Part shown: positions 26,166-35,119 of the stretch, one piece after another
How positions within the stretch are numbered: position 1 is the stretch's first letter
Layout of the letters: the number at the start of each line of letters is the position of its first letter
Assembly: GCF_014137975.1 (NCBI RefSeq)
Contig: NZ_JACGWZ010000003.1
Span: 461,501-525,500 of the forward strand
DNA: 64,000 nt
From: Halosaccharopolyspora lacisalsi
Lineage (GTDB): Bacteria > Actinomycetota > Actinomycetes > Mycobacteriales > Pseudonocardiaceae
Direction: 5' to 3'
Notes under the pieces: model-generated
Told to the model about the DNA's origin: nothing
Databases searched by the model: none
Seen by the model: only the letters and a program-made list of their open reading frames with translations
Made by a program: the position numbers and the translations under genes

Positions 26166-27106
26166 GCATTGCTCCCGGAGTCGTCACGGCCGTGCTCGGC
26201 CAGCAGGTCGGCGACCTTGTCGAGGTCGTCGGGGGTCTTCAGGGCCACGGTCTTGGTGCCCTTGAGCTCGCGCCGGACCATGCCCGACAGCGTGCCCGCA
26301 GGCGGCAGTTCCACCGTCGCGGTCACACCGCGCTCGGCCAGGGCCGCCATGCAGGAGTCCCAGCGCACCGGGCGAGTGACCTGCTCGACCAGCCGTTGCA
26401 TCACCTCGGTCGCCCCGGACATGATCGCTCCGTCGGCGTTGGACAGCAGCGGACGGTCCGCGTCGACGGTCTTGATCTCGCGCGCGTAGTCGTCGAGCGC
26501 CTCGCGGGCGGGAGCCATGAACCGGGTGTGGAAGGCGCCGGCCACCGGCAGCGGGCGCACCCGAGCGCCGTCGGGCGGGTCCTCGCTGAGTTCCTCCAGC
26601 GCGGTTCTGCGGCCCGCGGCGACGATTTGACCGGCACCGTTGCGGTTGGCCGGGTCGAGGCCGAGCTGGTCGAGGTGGGCCACGACGTCGTCCGGGTCAC
26701 CACCGAGCACGGCGGACATGCCGGTCGGTTCGAGCGCGCACGCCGCGGCCATCTCCCGCCCGCGCACGCCGGCCAGTGAGACGGCGTCGTCGTAGCTGAG
26801 CACGTTCGCCAGCGCCGCGGCGGCGAGCTCTCCGACGGAGTGCCCGGTCACCGGGGCTTCGCTCGGCAGGCTCAACCGGGCGTGCAGCTGCTCGGCCGCG
26901 ATCAGCGACAGCGCCACCACCAGCGGCTGGGTGACGGAGGTGTCCTTGATTTCCTCCTCGGTGGCGGTCGTTCCGAGGCGCACCAGGTCCAGCCCGGTGG
27001 CATCCGACCAGGTCCGGACACGTTGTTCGGCGCCGTCCAGTTCGAGCCACGGACTGAGCATTCCGGGTGCCTGAGCACCTTGGCCGGGGGCGAGAAGTGC
27101 GATCAC
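26162..27106 (-). CDS. fabD: Malonyl-CoA:ACP transacylase
   Basis: A 314-residue acyltransferase that loads malonyl groups onto AcpP. VIALLAPGQGAQAPGM opens the protein, and the nucleophile Ser90 sits in VTGHSVGELAAAAL. The partner His is in VAGAFHTRFMAPA and the carboxylate-binding Arg in AGVRGREMA. The GTG 27106 start gives the canonical N-terminus; an in-frame GTG three codons upstream is possible. First gene of the FAS-II operon; no ribosome site precedes it. Confidence 0.94.
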   Translation of the reverse strand: MIALLAPGQGAQAPGMLSPWLELDGAEQRVRTWSDATGLDLVRLGTTATEEEIKDTSVTQPLVVALSLIAAEQLHARLSLPSEAPVTGHSVGELAAAALANVLSYDDAVSLAGVRGREMAAACALEPTGMSAVLGGDPDDVVAHLDQLGLDPANRNGAGQIVAAGRRTALEELSEDPPDGARVRPLPVAGAFHTRFMAPAREALDDYAREIKTVDADRPLLSNADGAIMSGATEVMQRLVEQVTRPVRWDSCMAALAERGVTATVELPPAGTLSGMVRRELKGTKTVALKTPDDLDKVADLLAEHGRDDSGSNA

Positions 27107-27236
27107 GCCTGCCACTGAACACGTCGTCCGGGGGATGACGTGATGCTGACACGGACGAAGTCGGCGCCTCAAATTTATGGAGTGTCTACAACCAGGGTGG
27201 TGCTGCCGAGGTGACCGGGACTTGAATCATTGTCGG

Positions 27237-27256
27237 TTGTCACCCTCCGGTGACAA
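27237..27256. promoter_or_regulatory. Perfect dyad upstream of fabD
   Basis: TTGTCACC and GGTGACAA form a perfect 8-bp inverted repeat around CTCC, about 130 bp upstream of the fabD start. It may be an operator, with FasR the obvious candidate ligand, or part of a terminator. Sequence evidence is only the symmetry. Confidence 0.35.
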
Positions 27257-27371
27257 GAGGATCAAACGTGCGTCTCGCGGTGTGACCATTCGCACGCGTT
27301 GGAGGTGGTCGACCCGACTCCGCGTGCATGAGCCACCGGATAGGCTGCCCCCGCTTTGATCACGGGGCTGA

Positions 27372-27551
27372 GGGGCGACGACGGACTTTCAGGTGGACGT
27401 CGAGGGGCTGGGCGCCCTGGAGGAAAACCTCGACCGGGCATCGGAGAACCTCCGGCAGGTGCTCGACGCGATGCGCGACGTCAGCGAGGAGTCGCTGGCA
27501 AGCTCGCCAAACGGCTCGAGTCGGGGCGTTCGTCCGGTTTCCGGGCGGTAA
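27372..27551 (+). pseudogene. WXG100/ESX-like protein remnant
   Basis: The frame reads GATTDFQVDVEGLGALEENL, then DRASENLRQVLDAMRDVSEE and SLASS, before drifting to a stop at 27549-27551. This matches the N-terminal helix of small ESX/WXG-type secreted proteins common in Pseudonocardiales (a start like MAGxDFQVDVEGL). There is no start codon (an in-frame TGA sits at 27369-27371), and the second helix with its WxG turn is gone. A short Lys/Arg-rich continuation lies in another frame. It is a dead gene. Confidence 0.5.
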
Positions 27552-27729
27552 TCGAACGGTTGCTCTCGCGCTGAGCGCCGAGTCGCCGGAAGACCGGGGC
27601 TATTGTCTCGCGATCACCCGCGAGATGCTCGGACTCGTGTCGTTTCGAAATTCGAGGGCACGTTGCCGATCGAAGCGTAACCCGGCGGCTGAGTGTTTTG
27701 CAGGACTGCTTTGAATCGAGGTTGTCACC

Positions 27730-27957
27730 ATGAACGACACGGTGCTCCTTGTCGGGGCGTTGGCGGCTTTTTCCTTTGTTGCTCGGTTTCAGGTTGAGCG
27801 CTTCATCGCTCGCCGCCGGGGTGCTTGTCGGCTGGTGGAAGAGTTGAGGGAGCGGCTGCGCTCTTCGCGGGACGATCACGATGGCGTGGCGTGCGTGCGT
27901 TGGGCAAAACTCCGAGATTCCCCTCGGGGAATGATTTATGAAATAACTCGACCATAG
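27730..27957 (+). CDS. Small membrane-associated hypothetical protein
   Basis: A 75-residue product with an N-terminal hydrophobic helix (VLLVGALAAFSFVARFQV) followed by a basic helix (RFIARRRGACRLVEELRERL). A weak GAGG precedes the ATG. It lies in the AT-richer insertion between fabD and fasR. The C-terminal sequence (WAKLRDSPRGMIYEITRP) ends abruptly, so it may be a truncated relative of the next gene. No family is recognised. Confidence 0.4.
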   Translation: MNDTVLLVGALAAFSFVARFQVERFIARRRGACRLVEELRERLRSSRDDHDGVACVRWAKLRDSPRGMIYEITRP

Positions 27958-28042
27958 GGTTTCGAGGTGGGTGGATTCGGTTTTCACGGAGGAGTTTTTG
28001 CCGTTTTCGCTTTAATGCTAACAAGATCGCGCAGGGTGGTTG

Positions 28043-28351
28043 ATGTTGGATACATTTAAGTCGGCATCAATTCGGTTGATGCAGGCTGCAATTATTATCG
28101 CCGTGTGTTTGGCATTTACCGAAGTGTTTCGTCCGCCCCGGTTCGTGCGGGCGTTGCGGCGGTGGCGGGGGAAGGCGCGGTTGCGGAAGGAGCTGCACGC
28201 GAAGGAGTCCGGGCTGAGCACGGTGGTGTACTGGGACCGCTACCGGCACTTGAGCAAGTCGGAGCTGTTCGCCGTGGCCGGGGAGTTCGGGTGGCATTAT
28301 CCGGAACAGCGCATCGTGCCCGAGGGGTGGGCGCTCGACTTCGTGCGCTGA
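28043..28351 (+). CDS. Small membrane protein with HGW-type C-terminal domain
   Basis: A 102-residue protein. One transmembrane helix (LMQAAIIIAVCLAFTEVF) is followed by a basic linker (RFVRALRRWRGKARLRKEL). The C-terminal module, residues 67-102, is LSKSELFAVAGEFGWHYPEQ then RIVPEGWALDFVR. The same module pattern recurs in the two small membrane proteins at 37450-38696. Codon use around the 5' part is AT-richer than the core genes, suggesting transfer. Function unknown; the setting near ESX remnants suggests a type VII secretion accessory or immunity role, which is inference. Confidence 0.55.
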   Translation: MLDTFKSASIRLMQAAIIIAVCLAFTEVFRPPRFVRALRRWRGKARLRKELHAKESGLSTVVYWDRYRHLSKSELFAVAGEFGWHYPEQRIVPEGWALDFVR

Positions 28352-28388
28352 ACAGCGAAGCGGTGGTGCCCTCCGCCGTCCGGGCAGC

Positions 28389-29600
28389 TCACCACAGGCC
28401 GCGGGACTTGGCCAGACGGCCGACCGCGAGGGCGACCCGCAGGACGAGCGCGTCGCGGGGGTTCGAGGCGGTGCGGCCGGTGATGTCGGCGATGCGGCGC
28501 AACCGGTAGCGCACGGTGTTGGGGTGCACGAAGAGTTGCTTGGCGCAGGTCTCCAGGACACCGCCCACCTCCAGGTAGGTGTCGAGGGTGTCCATGAGCG
28601 CCGTACCCGCGTCGGACAGCGGCATGACGATCCCCTCGACGAGCTGGCGCTCGGCTTCGGGATCTCCCGCGAGTGCTCGTTCGGGCAGCAGGTCCTCCGC
28701 CGGTACCGGGCGAGGGGCCGAGGGCCAGGCCACGACCGCGCGCTGGGCCTGCATCGCGTCGTTGGCCGAATGGCGGGCCTCGGCCAGGCTCGACACGGTC
28801 GGTCCGACGACGACGGGGCCCTCGCCGAACGCTTCGGCGATACTGGCCGCCGCCCGATGGCCCGCCCGGTCGTCGGAGGGCTCACCGAGCACGACCACCA
28901 GACGCGAGCCCTGCACCCCGAGTAGCACCGGCCGTCCGGCCCGAGCGGCGCGGCTGCGCACCTGGTACACGATGGTCGGCGGGTCGTCCGAGGGAGCGTT
29001 GCCGATCAACACCGTCGCTTCCGAGCCGGGCTCCCAGCCGAGCGCGGCTGCTCGTGACAGCAGCGACTCCTCGGCATCCCCACGCACGATGCCGTCGACC
29101 ACCAGGGCCTCCAGCCGGGCGTCCCAGGCTCCGCGAGCCTCGGCCGCCGCCGCGTAGGAGGTGGCGGCGGCGAAGGCGATCTCCCGGGTGTAGCGCAGGA
29201 TCGACTCGGTGAGCAGGATGCGCTCGGGCTCGTCCTCGGCCAGACTAGGCAGTCGCTGTTCGAACACGTCGATCGCGGCTCGCACCATGTCCACGGTCTG
29301 GCGCAGACTCACCCAGCGCGAGAGGTCCTTCGGTGCCGCTCGGAACGCCTCGGCCGTGAGCCTGATCGCCTCGGTCGGATCCTGCAGCCAGGACACGAAG
29401 TTCGACACGCCGGTCTGGGTCACCAGCAGGACACTGGCCCGTTGGTCGGCGGGGAGGCGCTGGAACCAGGGCAGTCGTTGTTGGATCGCCTCGATGCTGG
29501 CGTTGGCGAGCTCCCCCGAAGCGCGCTCCAATCGACGCAGGGTCTTGGGGGACACCTGCTCCTGCTCATCGCCGCGCTCGTCCACGTTGCCCGCACTCAT
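28389..29600 (-). CDS. fasR: PucR-family transcriptional activator of fatty-acid genes
   Basis: A 403-residue PucR/CdaR-type regulator. It has an N-terminal helical sensor region, a central GGDEF-like CdaR domain (about residues 170-290), and the C-terminal PucR helix-turn-helix: GVLETCAKQLFVHPNTVRYR with LRRIADITGRTASNPRDALV. In Streptomyces coelicolor the PucR-type FasR next to fabD activates the fabDHPF operon, and M. tuberculosis Rv2242 holds the same place before fabD. Position and family support the same job here. About 1.3 kb of accessory DNA now lies between it and fabD. Confidence 0.85.
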   Translation of the reverse strand: MSAGNVDERGDEQEQVSPKTLRRLERASGELANASIEAIQQRLPWFQRLPADQRASVLLVTQTGVSNFVSWLQDPTEAIRLTAEAFRAAPKDLSRWVSLRQTVDMVRAAIDVFEQRLPSLAEDEPERILLTESILRYTREIAFAAATSYAAAAEARGAWDARLEALVVDGIVRGDAEESLLSRAAALGWEPGSEATVLIGNAPSDDPPTIVYQVRSRAARAGRPVLLGVQGSRLVVVLGEPSDDRAGHRAAASIAEAFGEGPVVVGPTVSSLAEARHSANDAMQAQRAVVAWPSAPRPVPAEDLLPERALAGDPEAERQLVEGIVMPLSDAGTALMDTLDTYLEVGGVLETCAKQLFVHPNTVRYRLRRIADITGRTASNPRDALVLRVALAVGRLAKSRGLW

Positions 29601-29697
29601 GGCTCTAACAGTCGCACGATATCTCGTCGCTGAACGCTCCCGGTGCTCTCCGGCGACACTTCAGGCGTAGACCGACGAGGAGCTCGCCGCTGCCGCC

Positions 29698-29931
29698 CTA
29701 GCCCGATCTCGCCGCGCGTTCGTCGGCGCGTGAGTCGCGCAGTCGTCGCAGGCGGTTGACCAGCGTCGGATGCTGCTCGAGCGCCTCCGGTTCGTCCAGC
29801 AGTCGGTTGAGGCGCTGGTAGTACCGGGTCGGCGTCAGCCCGAAGCGTTCCCGGATGTCCCGCTCCTTGACGCCGGCATGGCGCCACCACTGGCTCTCGA
29901 AGTCGAGAATGGCGCGGTCCGTGTCGTTCAT
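29698..29931 (-). CDS. DUF3263 domain protein
   Basis: A 77-residue actinobacterial DUF3263 protein. The conserved motif is RAILDFESQWWRHAGVKERD followed by IRERFGLTPTRYYQRLNRLL, a likely helix-turn-helix. GGGGG lies upstream of the ATG. Small size and the HTH suggest DNA binding, but no function is established. It lies upstream of fasR on the same strand with a 97-bp gap. Confidence 0.88.
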   Translation of the reverse strand: MNDTDRAILDFESQWWRHAGVKERDIRERFGLTPTRYYQRLNRLLDEPEALEQHPTLVNRLRRLRDSRADERAARSG

Positions 29932-29971
29932 CCGACAACCCCCTTGTCGCCCTTGCTGCCCGCATGTCTAT

Positions 29972-29995
29972 CAAGTGTCACCGACACTCTACTTG
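29972..29995. promoter_or_regulatory. Nested dyad upstream of DUF3263 gene
   Basis: AGTGTC and GACACT (29974-29979, 29983-29988) form an inverted repeat around ACC. CAAGT and ACTTG give an outer symmetry. It lies 40-65 bp upstream of the DUF3263 start, where a repressor of that gene could bind; autoregulation is possible. Confidence 0.35.
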
Positions 29996-30151
29996 TATGC
30001 GCACGTGTGTTCGATAGGCCGTTCGGTCGGGAACCGGCACCGAGACTCGGCCTGTGAGCTGAGGTCGAACCGAGGAAACCGACGGACGATGTTGACATCA
30101 CCAGCACGCGAAGGGGGCACGATGTGATTTCCTCCCCGGCGCTACGTGGTC

Positions 30152-30625
30152 CTACGCGTTCGCCGGGAAAGCGGCGGCAGCCTCGTCCTCCAGCACGGGA
30201 CCGACCACCTCGATCCCGTGCGGCAACAACGCCAGGACGTCCCGGGTACGCACGTTCATGCTCCGTGCGTCCTGGGGGAAGGCCGCGTTCGCACGGGGCA
30301 GGGGCATCCCGAAAACCACTCGCTCGACCCCGGCCAGGTACATCGCCGTGGTGCACATCGGGCAGGGCTCGCCACTGGCGAACACCGTCGTACGGTGCAA
30401 CGCTTCCGTGCCGAGCTCGGTGCCGGCGATGCGCAGGGCGGCCGACTCGGCATGGGCGGTGATATCGCCCGTCGTGGCGACGGTGTTGCCACCCTCGGCG
30501 AGCACCGAACCGTCCGCTCCGGTCAGCACGGCCCCGAACGGACGGTTTCCGGACCGAGCGGCTTCCAGGGACAGGGTTATCGCCCGGCGTAGGTGTTTCG
30601 CTTCGGTCGGCGCCAGCGCGGACAT
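30152..30625 (-). CDS. Nucleoside/guanine deaminase-type zinc enzyme
   Basis: A 157-residue cytidine-deaminase-fold protein. The zinc site and general acid are complete: HAE in GDITAHAESAALRIA (about residue 56), and PCPMC in ASGEPCPMCTTAMYLAGVE (about residues 86-90). The RPFGAVL strand and the single-domain length fit the guanine deaminase/TadA-like group. The tRNA-editing TadA signature is not obvious, so a free nucleobase or nucleoside substrate is more likely. A terminator separates it from aceE upstream. Confidence 0.85.
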   Translation of the reverse strand: MSALAPTEAKHLRRAITLSLEAARSGNRPFGAVLTGADGSVLAEGGNTVATTGDITAHAESAALRIAGTELGTEALHRTTVFASGEPCPMCTTAMYLAGVERVVFGMPLPRANAAFPQDARSMNVRTRDVLALLPHGIEVVGPVLEDEAAAAFPANA

Positions 30626-30662
30626 GGCGGAGTGGCCTCCCGGCGGCTCGTGACGGGTGGTG

Positions 30663-30705
30663 CGGATCGTGACCGTACCCGCGCGTGCCGGACGGTCACG
30701 ATCCG
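30663..30705. terminator. Terminator hairpin after aceE
   Basis: A 14-bp perfect stem, CGGATCGTGACCGT with ACGGTCACGATCCG, and a 15-nt loop lie 8 bp beyond the aceE stop on the minus strand. Confidence 0.7.
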
Positions 30706-30712
30706 TGCGGCT

Positions 30713-33484
30713 TCAGGACTCCTCGGAACCGGAGGGCTGCGGTGCCGCCGCTCGTACGTCGTCGATGCGGTACTCGCGGCAGGCCTCGCCGACCTTCGCC
30801 GAATCCACCTCACCACGCCGGGCCAGTGCCGCGAGCGTGGCGACCACGGTGGATTCGGCGTCGACGAGGAAAACTCGCCGGGCCGCCGGTCGCGTGTCGG
30901 AGAACCCGAAGCCGTCGGTGCCGAGACTGACCATCTCCTGGGGAACCCACGGCTGGATCAGGTCGGGCACCGCCCGCATCCAGTCGCTGACCGCTACCAC
31001 CGGTCCGTCGGACTGCCCCAACGCGCGGGTGACGTACGGAGTACGAGGCTCCTCCTCGGGGTTCAGCAGGTTGTACTGATCGACGGTCTCGGCCTCGCGG
31101 CGAAGCTCCGTCCACGAGGTCGCCGACCACACGTCGGCCCGCACTCCCCACTCCTCGGCGAGCAGTTCCTGCGCCCGCAAGGCTTCGGGCATGGTCACGC
31201 CGGAGGTGAGGATCTGCGCGCCGGGCCCGGAGCGGTCCTGAGCCTGCCGATAGCGGTACAGCCCGCGCAGGAGCGCGTCCACGTCCAGGTCATCCGGCTC
31301 TGCCGGCTGCTGGTAGGGCTCGTTGTAGACGGTGAGGTAGTAGCAGACGTTCTCGGCGTTCTCGCCGTACATCCGTCGCAGCCCGTCCCGGACGATGTGG
31401 GCCACCTCGAAGGCCCACGCCGGATCGTAGGCGACCACGGCCGGGTTCGTGGCGGCGATCAGCTGCGAATGCCCGTCGGCGTGCTGCAACCCCTCACCGA
31501 CCAGGGTCGTGCGCCCCGCCGTCGCGCCCAGCAGGAAACCACGCGTCATCTGGTCGCCCGCGGCCCACAGGTCGTCGGCCGTGCGCTGGAACCCGAACAT
31601 CGAGTAGAAGACGTAGACCGGGATCATCGGCTCGCCGTGGGTGGCGTAACTGGTGCCCGCCGCGATGAACGAGGCGGTCGACCCCGCCTCGTTGATGCCC
31701 TCGTGCAGGATCTGCCCCTGCTCGCTCTCCCGGTAGGCGAGCATGAGCTGGTAGTCCACCGGCGTGTAGGACTGGCCGAGCGGGTTGTAGATCTTCTGGG
31801 ACGGAAACATCGAGTCCATCCCGAAGGTACGGGCCTCGTCCGGGATGATCGGCACCAGCCGAGGACCTATCTCGGCGTCCTTGGTCAGCTCCTTGAGCAG
31901 TCGGACGAAGGCCATCGTGGTGGCCACCTCCTGCTTGCCCGAGCCGCGTCGGATGACGTCGTAGACCTTGTCGCCCGGCAGGACCAGCGGCTTGGACCTG
32001 ACCCGCCGCTCGGGGAGGTACCCACCGAGCTGCTGACGCCGTTGCTGCATGTACTGGATCTCGTCGGCGTCCTGGCCGGGGTGGTAGTAGGGCGGCAGGT
32101 ACGGGTCGCGGTCGAGCTGCTCGTCGGAGAGCGGGATCCGCAGACTGTCCCGGAACAACTTCAGATCGTCCAGGGTCAGTTTTTTCATCTGGTGCGTGGC
32201 GTTGCGGCCCTCGAAATGGGCGCCCAACCCATAGCCCTTGATCGTCTTGGCCAGGATCACCGTGGGTTGACCGTTGTGCTCCATGGCCGCCTTGTAGGCG
32301 GCGTAGAGCTTGCGGTAGTCGTGACCGCCCCGGCGCAGACCCCAGATCTCGTCGTCGGTGTAGTTCCGGACCATGTCCCTGGTTCGGGGGTCCCTGCCGA
32401 AGAAGTGCTCCCGGACGAAGGCGCCGTCGTTGGCCTTGTAGGTCTGGTAGTCCCCGTCCGGGGTGGTGTTCATCAGGTTGACCAGCGCGCCGTCCCGGTC
32501 GGCGTGCAGCAGCGCGTCCCACTCGCGTCCCCACACCACCTTGATCACGTTCCAGCCCGCGCCCCGGAAGAACGACTCCAGCTCCTGGATGATCTTGCCG
32601 TTGCCCCGCACCGGACCGTCCAGCTGCTGGAGGTTGCAGTTGACCACGAAGGTGAGGTTGTCCAGCTCCTCGTTGGCCGCGACCTGCAGCAGCCCCCGCG
32701 ACTCCGGTTCGTTCATCTCGCCGTCGCCGAGGAACGCCCAGACGTGTTGTTGGCTGGTGTCCTTGATCCCGCGGTCCCGCAGGTAGCGGTTGAACCGGGC
32801 CTGCATGATCGCGTTCATGGGGCCGAGTCCCATGGTGACGGTGGGAAACTCCCAGAAGTTCGGCATCAGGCGGGGGTGCGGGTAGGAGGGCAGGCCCCCG
32901 CCGGGACCGGCGTGCGAGTACTCCTGGCGGAAACCGTCGAGCTGGTCGGCACCGATCCGCCCCTCGAGGAAGGCCCGGGCGTAGATGCCGGGGGAGGCGT
33001 GGCCCTGGATGTAGAGGTGATCACCTCCCCCGGGATGGTCCTTGCCGCGGAAGAACCAGTTGAACCCGACCTCGTACATGCTCGCCGATGACGCGAAGGA
33101 GGAGATGTGACCGCCGACGCCGATGTCCGGACGCTGCGCGCGGTGCACCATGACCGCCGCGTTCCACCGCATCCACGCCCGGTAGCGGCGTTCGCTCTCC
33201 TCGTCGCCGGGGAACCACGGTTCCCGCTCGGTGGGGATCGAGTTGACGTAGTCGGTGCTGGTCAGCGAGGGGACGCCGACACCGGCTTCGCGTGAGCGCT
33301 GCAATAGCCGCAGCATCAGGTAGCGGGCACGCTGCTGGCCGTTGGCCGACAGCACGGAGTTGAACGAATCCAACCACTCCTCGGTCTCCTCCGGATCGAT
33401 GTCCGGCAGGTGCGAGGCCAGCCCGTCCCGAATGACCCGCACGCGCTGGGGGGAGATGCTCGGCTGGCCGTCATGCTGGGACAC
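30713..33484 (-). CDS. aceE: Pyruvate dehydrogenase E1 component (homodimeric)
   Basis: A 923-residue ThDP-dependent E1, decarboxylating pyruvate and passing the acetyl group to the lipoyl E2 subunit. The ThDP motif is [14 protein letters not shown] followed by FVVNCN. Other landmarks are [35 protein letters not shown], and the transketolase-like second domain with [19 protein letters not shown]. Length is typical for homodimeric actinobacterial AceE. The GTG start has GAGGAG upstream. E2 and E3 are not adjacent. It is divergent from the DUF3052 gene, as in M. tuberculosis Rv2241/Rv2240c surroundings. Confidence 0.96.
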   Translation of the reverse strand: MSQHDGQPSISPQRVRVIRDGLASHLPDIDPEETEEWLDSFNSVLSANGQQRARYLMLRLLQRSREAGVGVPSLTSTDYVNSIPTEREPWFPGDEESERRYRAWMRWNAAVMVHRAQRPDIGVGGHISSFASSASMYEVGFNWFFRGKDHPGGGDHLYIQGHASPGIYARAFLEGRIGADQLDGFRQEYSHAGPGGGLPSYPHPRLMPNFWEFPTVTMGLGPMNAIMQARFNRYLRDRGIKDTSQQHVWAFLGDGEMNEPESRGLLQVAANEELDNLTFVVNCNLQQLDGPVRGNGKIIQELESFFRGAGWNVIKVVWGREWDALLHADRDGALVNLMNTTPDGDYQTYKANDGAFVREHFFGRDPRTRDMVRNYTDDEIWGLRRGGHDYRKLYAAYKAAMEHNGQPTVILAKTIKGYGLGAHFEGRNATHQMKKLTLDDLKLFRDSLRIPLSDEQLDRDPYLPPYYHPGQDADEIQYMQQRRQQLGGYLPERRVRSKPLVLPGDKVYDVIRRGSGKQEVATTMAFVRLLKELTKDAEIGPRLVPIIPDEARTFGMDSMFPSQKIYNPLGQSYTPVDYQLMLAYRESEQGQILHEGINEAGSTASFIAAGTSYATHGEPMIPVYVFYSMFGFQRTADDLWAAGDQMTRGFLLGATAGRTTLVGEGLQHADGHSQLIAATNPAVVAYDPAWAFEVAHIVRDGLRRMYGENAENVCYYLTVYNEPYQQPAEPDDLDVDALLRGLYRYRQAQDRSGPGAQILTSGVTMPEALRAQELLAEEWGVRADVWSATSWTELRREAETVDQYNLLNPEEEPRTPYVTRALGQSDGPVVAVSDWMRAVPDLIQPWVPQEMVSLGTDGFGFSDTRPAARRVFLVDAESTVVATLAALARRGEVDSAKVGEACREYRIDDVRAAAPQPSGSEES

Positions 33485-33857
33485 GGGACACTCCTCGACG
33501 ATGTCGTGGGCGTTGTAACCGGGTCGTGGCACCCGGTGACCTCATCGTCCCCCATCTTGGTCAGTAACGCGCGTATCGTCATCGTCCCCGACGGGTGTGT
33601 CGGAATTCGTGCCCGCGCTCCGGAGCGGACGCCGGTGAACTCACACCTCACTCGGGTGTGTGAGGTGCCTACGCTGGCCGGTTGCAGGGGTGGGCGTCTA
33701 CAGTCGGTTCCCAACGTGCCGCCACGGTGTGTTTTGGCCGTGCGGGTTGCGTCGGCGGTGGGCCACGGTGTTCGCTGTCGACCAAAGCGTGCAAACCAGG
33801 ATGTGTGCGGGGCCGGGAGGGTCGCCGTACCGGTGTAGTTGGAGGAGTGAAAAGACC
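33485..33857. promoter_or_regulatory. Divergent regulatory region between aceE and DUF3052
   Basis: No gene is seen in these 373 bp. CTCACAC (33640-33646) and GTGTGAG (33658-33664) form an inverted repeat, followed by TACGCT at 33670-33675 and TACAGT at 33699-33704, both plausible -10 boxes for rightward transcription. The dyad would sit at about -35 of the first, so it could be an operator. Confidence 0.4.
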
Positions 33858-34289
33858 GTGGTCGCCGCGGAAGACGCCGGCAAGTCTGAAGTCGACGTCG
33901 CCGAGAGGCTCGATATCGAGCCGGACATGGTGGTTCAGGAGCTTGGCTGGGATGAGGACGTCGATGACGCCCTCCGGGCCTCGGTCGAGCAGCGCTGTGG
34001 AAGCGAGTTGCTCGACGAGGAAGCCGATGAGGTGGTCGACGTGGTGCTGCTGTGGTGGCGCGACGACGATGGTGATCTCACGGACGCGCTCCTCGATGCC
34101 ATGGCCCCCATGGCCGACGACGGGGTCATCTGGGTGCTGACTCCCAAAACCGGTCGCGAGGGCTACGTCGAGCCCAGTGACATCGCCGAGGCCGCATCGA
34201 CATCCAATTTGGCGCAGACGTCCAACGTCAATCTCGACGGTTGGACGGGAACGCGTCTGGGGTCGCGTAAGACGAAGTCCAAACGGTGA
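33858..34289 (+). CDS. DUF3052 family protein
   Basis: A 143-residue acidic DUF3052 protein of actinobacteria. Conserved stretches are VVQELGWDEDVDDALRASVE, then DEVVDVVLLWWRDDDGDLTD and APMADDGVIWVLTPKTGREG, and a C-terminal lysine-rich tail (GSRKTKSKR). GGAGGAG lies 10 nt upstream of the GTG. The family is regularly next to aceE and ahpE in actinobacteria, but its function is unknown. Confidence 0.88.
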   Translation: MVAAEDAGKSEVDVAERLDIEPDMVVQELGWDEDVDDALRASVEQRCGSELLDEEADEVVDVVLLWWRDDDGDLTDALLDAMAPMADDGVIWVLTPKTGREGYVEPSDIAEAASTSNLAQTSNVNLDGWTGTRLGSRKTKSKR

Positions 34290-34385
34290 TCGGCAGGGCA
34301 TCGGTAACGCCGGTGCCCTCATACCGGCTTGATCGGTGTAGGTTCGACGGTGACAGGCTCACGCCGAACAGAAGGGTGCGTGCCC

Positions 34386-34850
34386 ATGACGGTCGAGGTC
34401 GGTGCCGAAGCACCGGACTTCACGCTGCCGGACTACAACAAGGAGCAGGTTTCGCTGTCGTCCTTCCGGGGCGACAAGAACGTGCTGCTGGTGTTCTACC
34501 CGTTCGCCTTCAGTGGTGTCTGCCAGGGCGAGTTGTGCCAGGTACGTGATGAGCTGGACGACTTCCAGAACGACCAGGTTCAGGTGCTCGGCGTTTCGGT
34601 GGACTCCCCGTTCGCGCTGAAGGCGTGGGCGGAGCAGCAGGGCTACACGTTCCCGCTGCTGTCGGACTTCTGGCCGCACGGTGAGGCCGCCAAGGCCTAC
34701 GGCGTGTTCAACGAGCAGGCCGGGATGGCCCTTCGCGGGACCTTCCTCATCGACACCGCGGGCAAGGTGCGCTTCGCCGAGGTGAACCAGCCTGGCGAGC
34801 CCCGTGACCAGGCGGCTTGGAAGAAGGCCCTCGCAGAGGTGTCCGCGTAA
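34386..34850 (+). CDS. ahpE: One-cysteine-type peroxiredoxin AhpE
   Basis: A 154-residue peroxiredoxin that reduces hydroperoxides and peroxynitrite. The peroxidatic Cys is in FYPFAFSGVCQGELCQVRDE, which contains PxxxxxxC followed by a second Cys four residues later, as in mycobacterial AhpE. GDKNVLLVF and MALRGTFLIDTAGKVRF are standard thioredoxin-fold strands. It is followed by a hairpin and tRNA-Val. No reductase partner is adjacent; mycoredoxin is the known partner in mycobacteria. Confidence 0.93.
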   Translation: MTVEVGAEAPDFTLPDYNKEQVSLSSFRGDKNVLLVFYPFAFSGVCQGELCQVRDELDDFQNDQVQVLGVSVDSPFALKAWAEQQGYTFPLLSDFWPHGEAAKAYGVFNEQAGMALRGTFLIDTAGKVRFAEVNQPGEPRDQAAWKKALAEVSA

Positions 34851-34859
34851 CGGCTGGTG

Positions 34860-34895
34860 GTGGTCGACCGGTACAGTAGTGTCCCGGTCGACCAC
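34860..34895. repeat. Hairpin between ahpE and tRNA-Val, possible terminator/promoter overlap
   Basis: GTGGTCGACCGG pairs perfectly with CCGGTCGACCAC across a 12-nt loop containing TACAGT (34872-34877). That hexamer is well placed as -10 of the tRNA promoter. The hairpin can end ahpE transcription. Confidence 0.55.
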
Positions 34896-34902
34896 GACTG
34901 TC

Positions 34903-34974
34903 GGGCGCATAGCTCAGCGGAAGAGCACTCGCCTTACAAGCGAGGGGTCGCTGGTTCGAGCCCAGCTGCGCCCA
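34903..34974 (+). tRNA. tRNA-Val (TAC)
   Basis: The acceptor stem GGGCGCA/TGCGCCC pairs fully. The anticodon stem CTCGC/GCGAG carries loop CTTACAA (anticodon TAC). The T arm is GCTGG-TTCGAGC-CCAGC. CCA is not encoded. It marks the left border of the accessory block. Confidence 0.96.
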
Positions 34975-35119
34975 CCCTCTCCCACCTGGGGAAATACTCG
35001 GGGAAAACACGGTCTCGACGCGCGGGTGAATCAGCGCGGTCGATCGACCAGGGCAGTGACGTCCGGCCAGTAGGCCGAGAAGGCCCTGACCCTCCTGCTG
35101 AATCAGGTGGACGAGCGGC

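Noticed and set aside
27475-27574. Frame ending GKLAKRLESGRSSGFRAVIERLLSR as the true C-terminus of the WXG-like gene
   Set aside because: It does not resemble the second helix of these proteins, so it is treated as drifted sequence.
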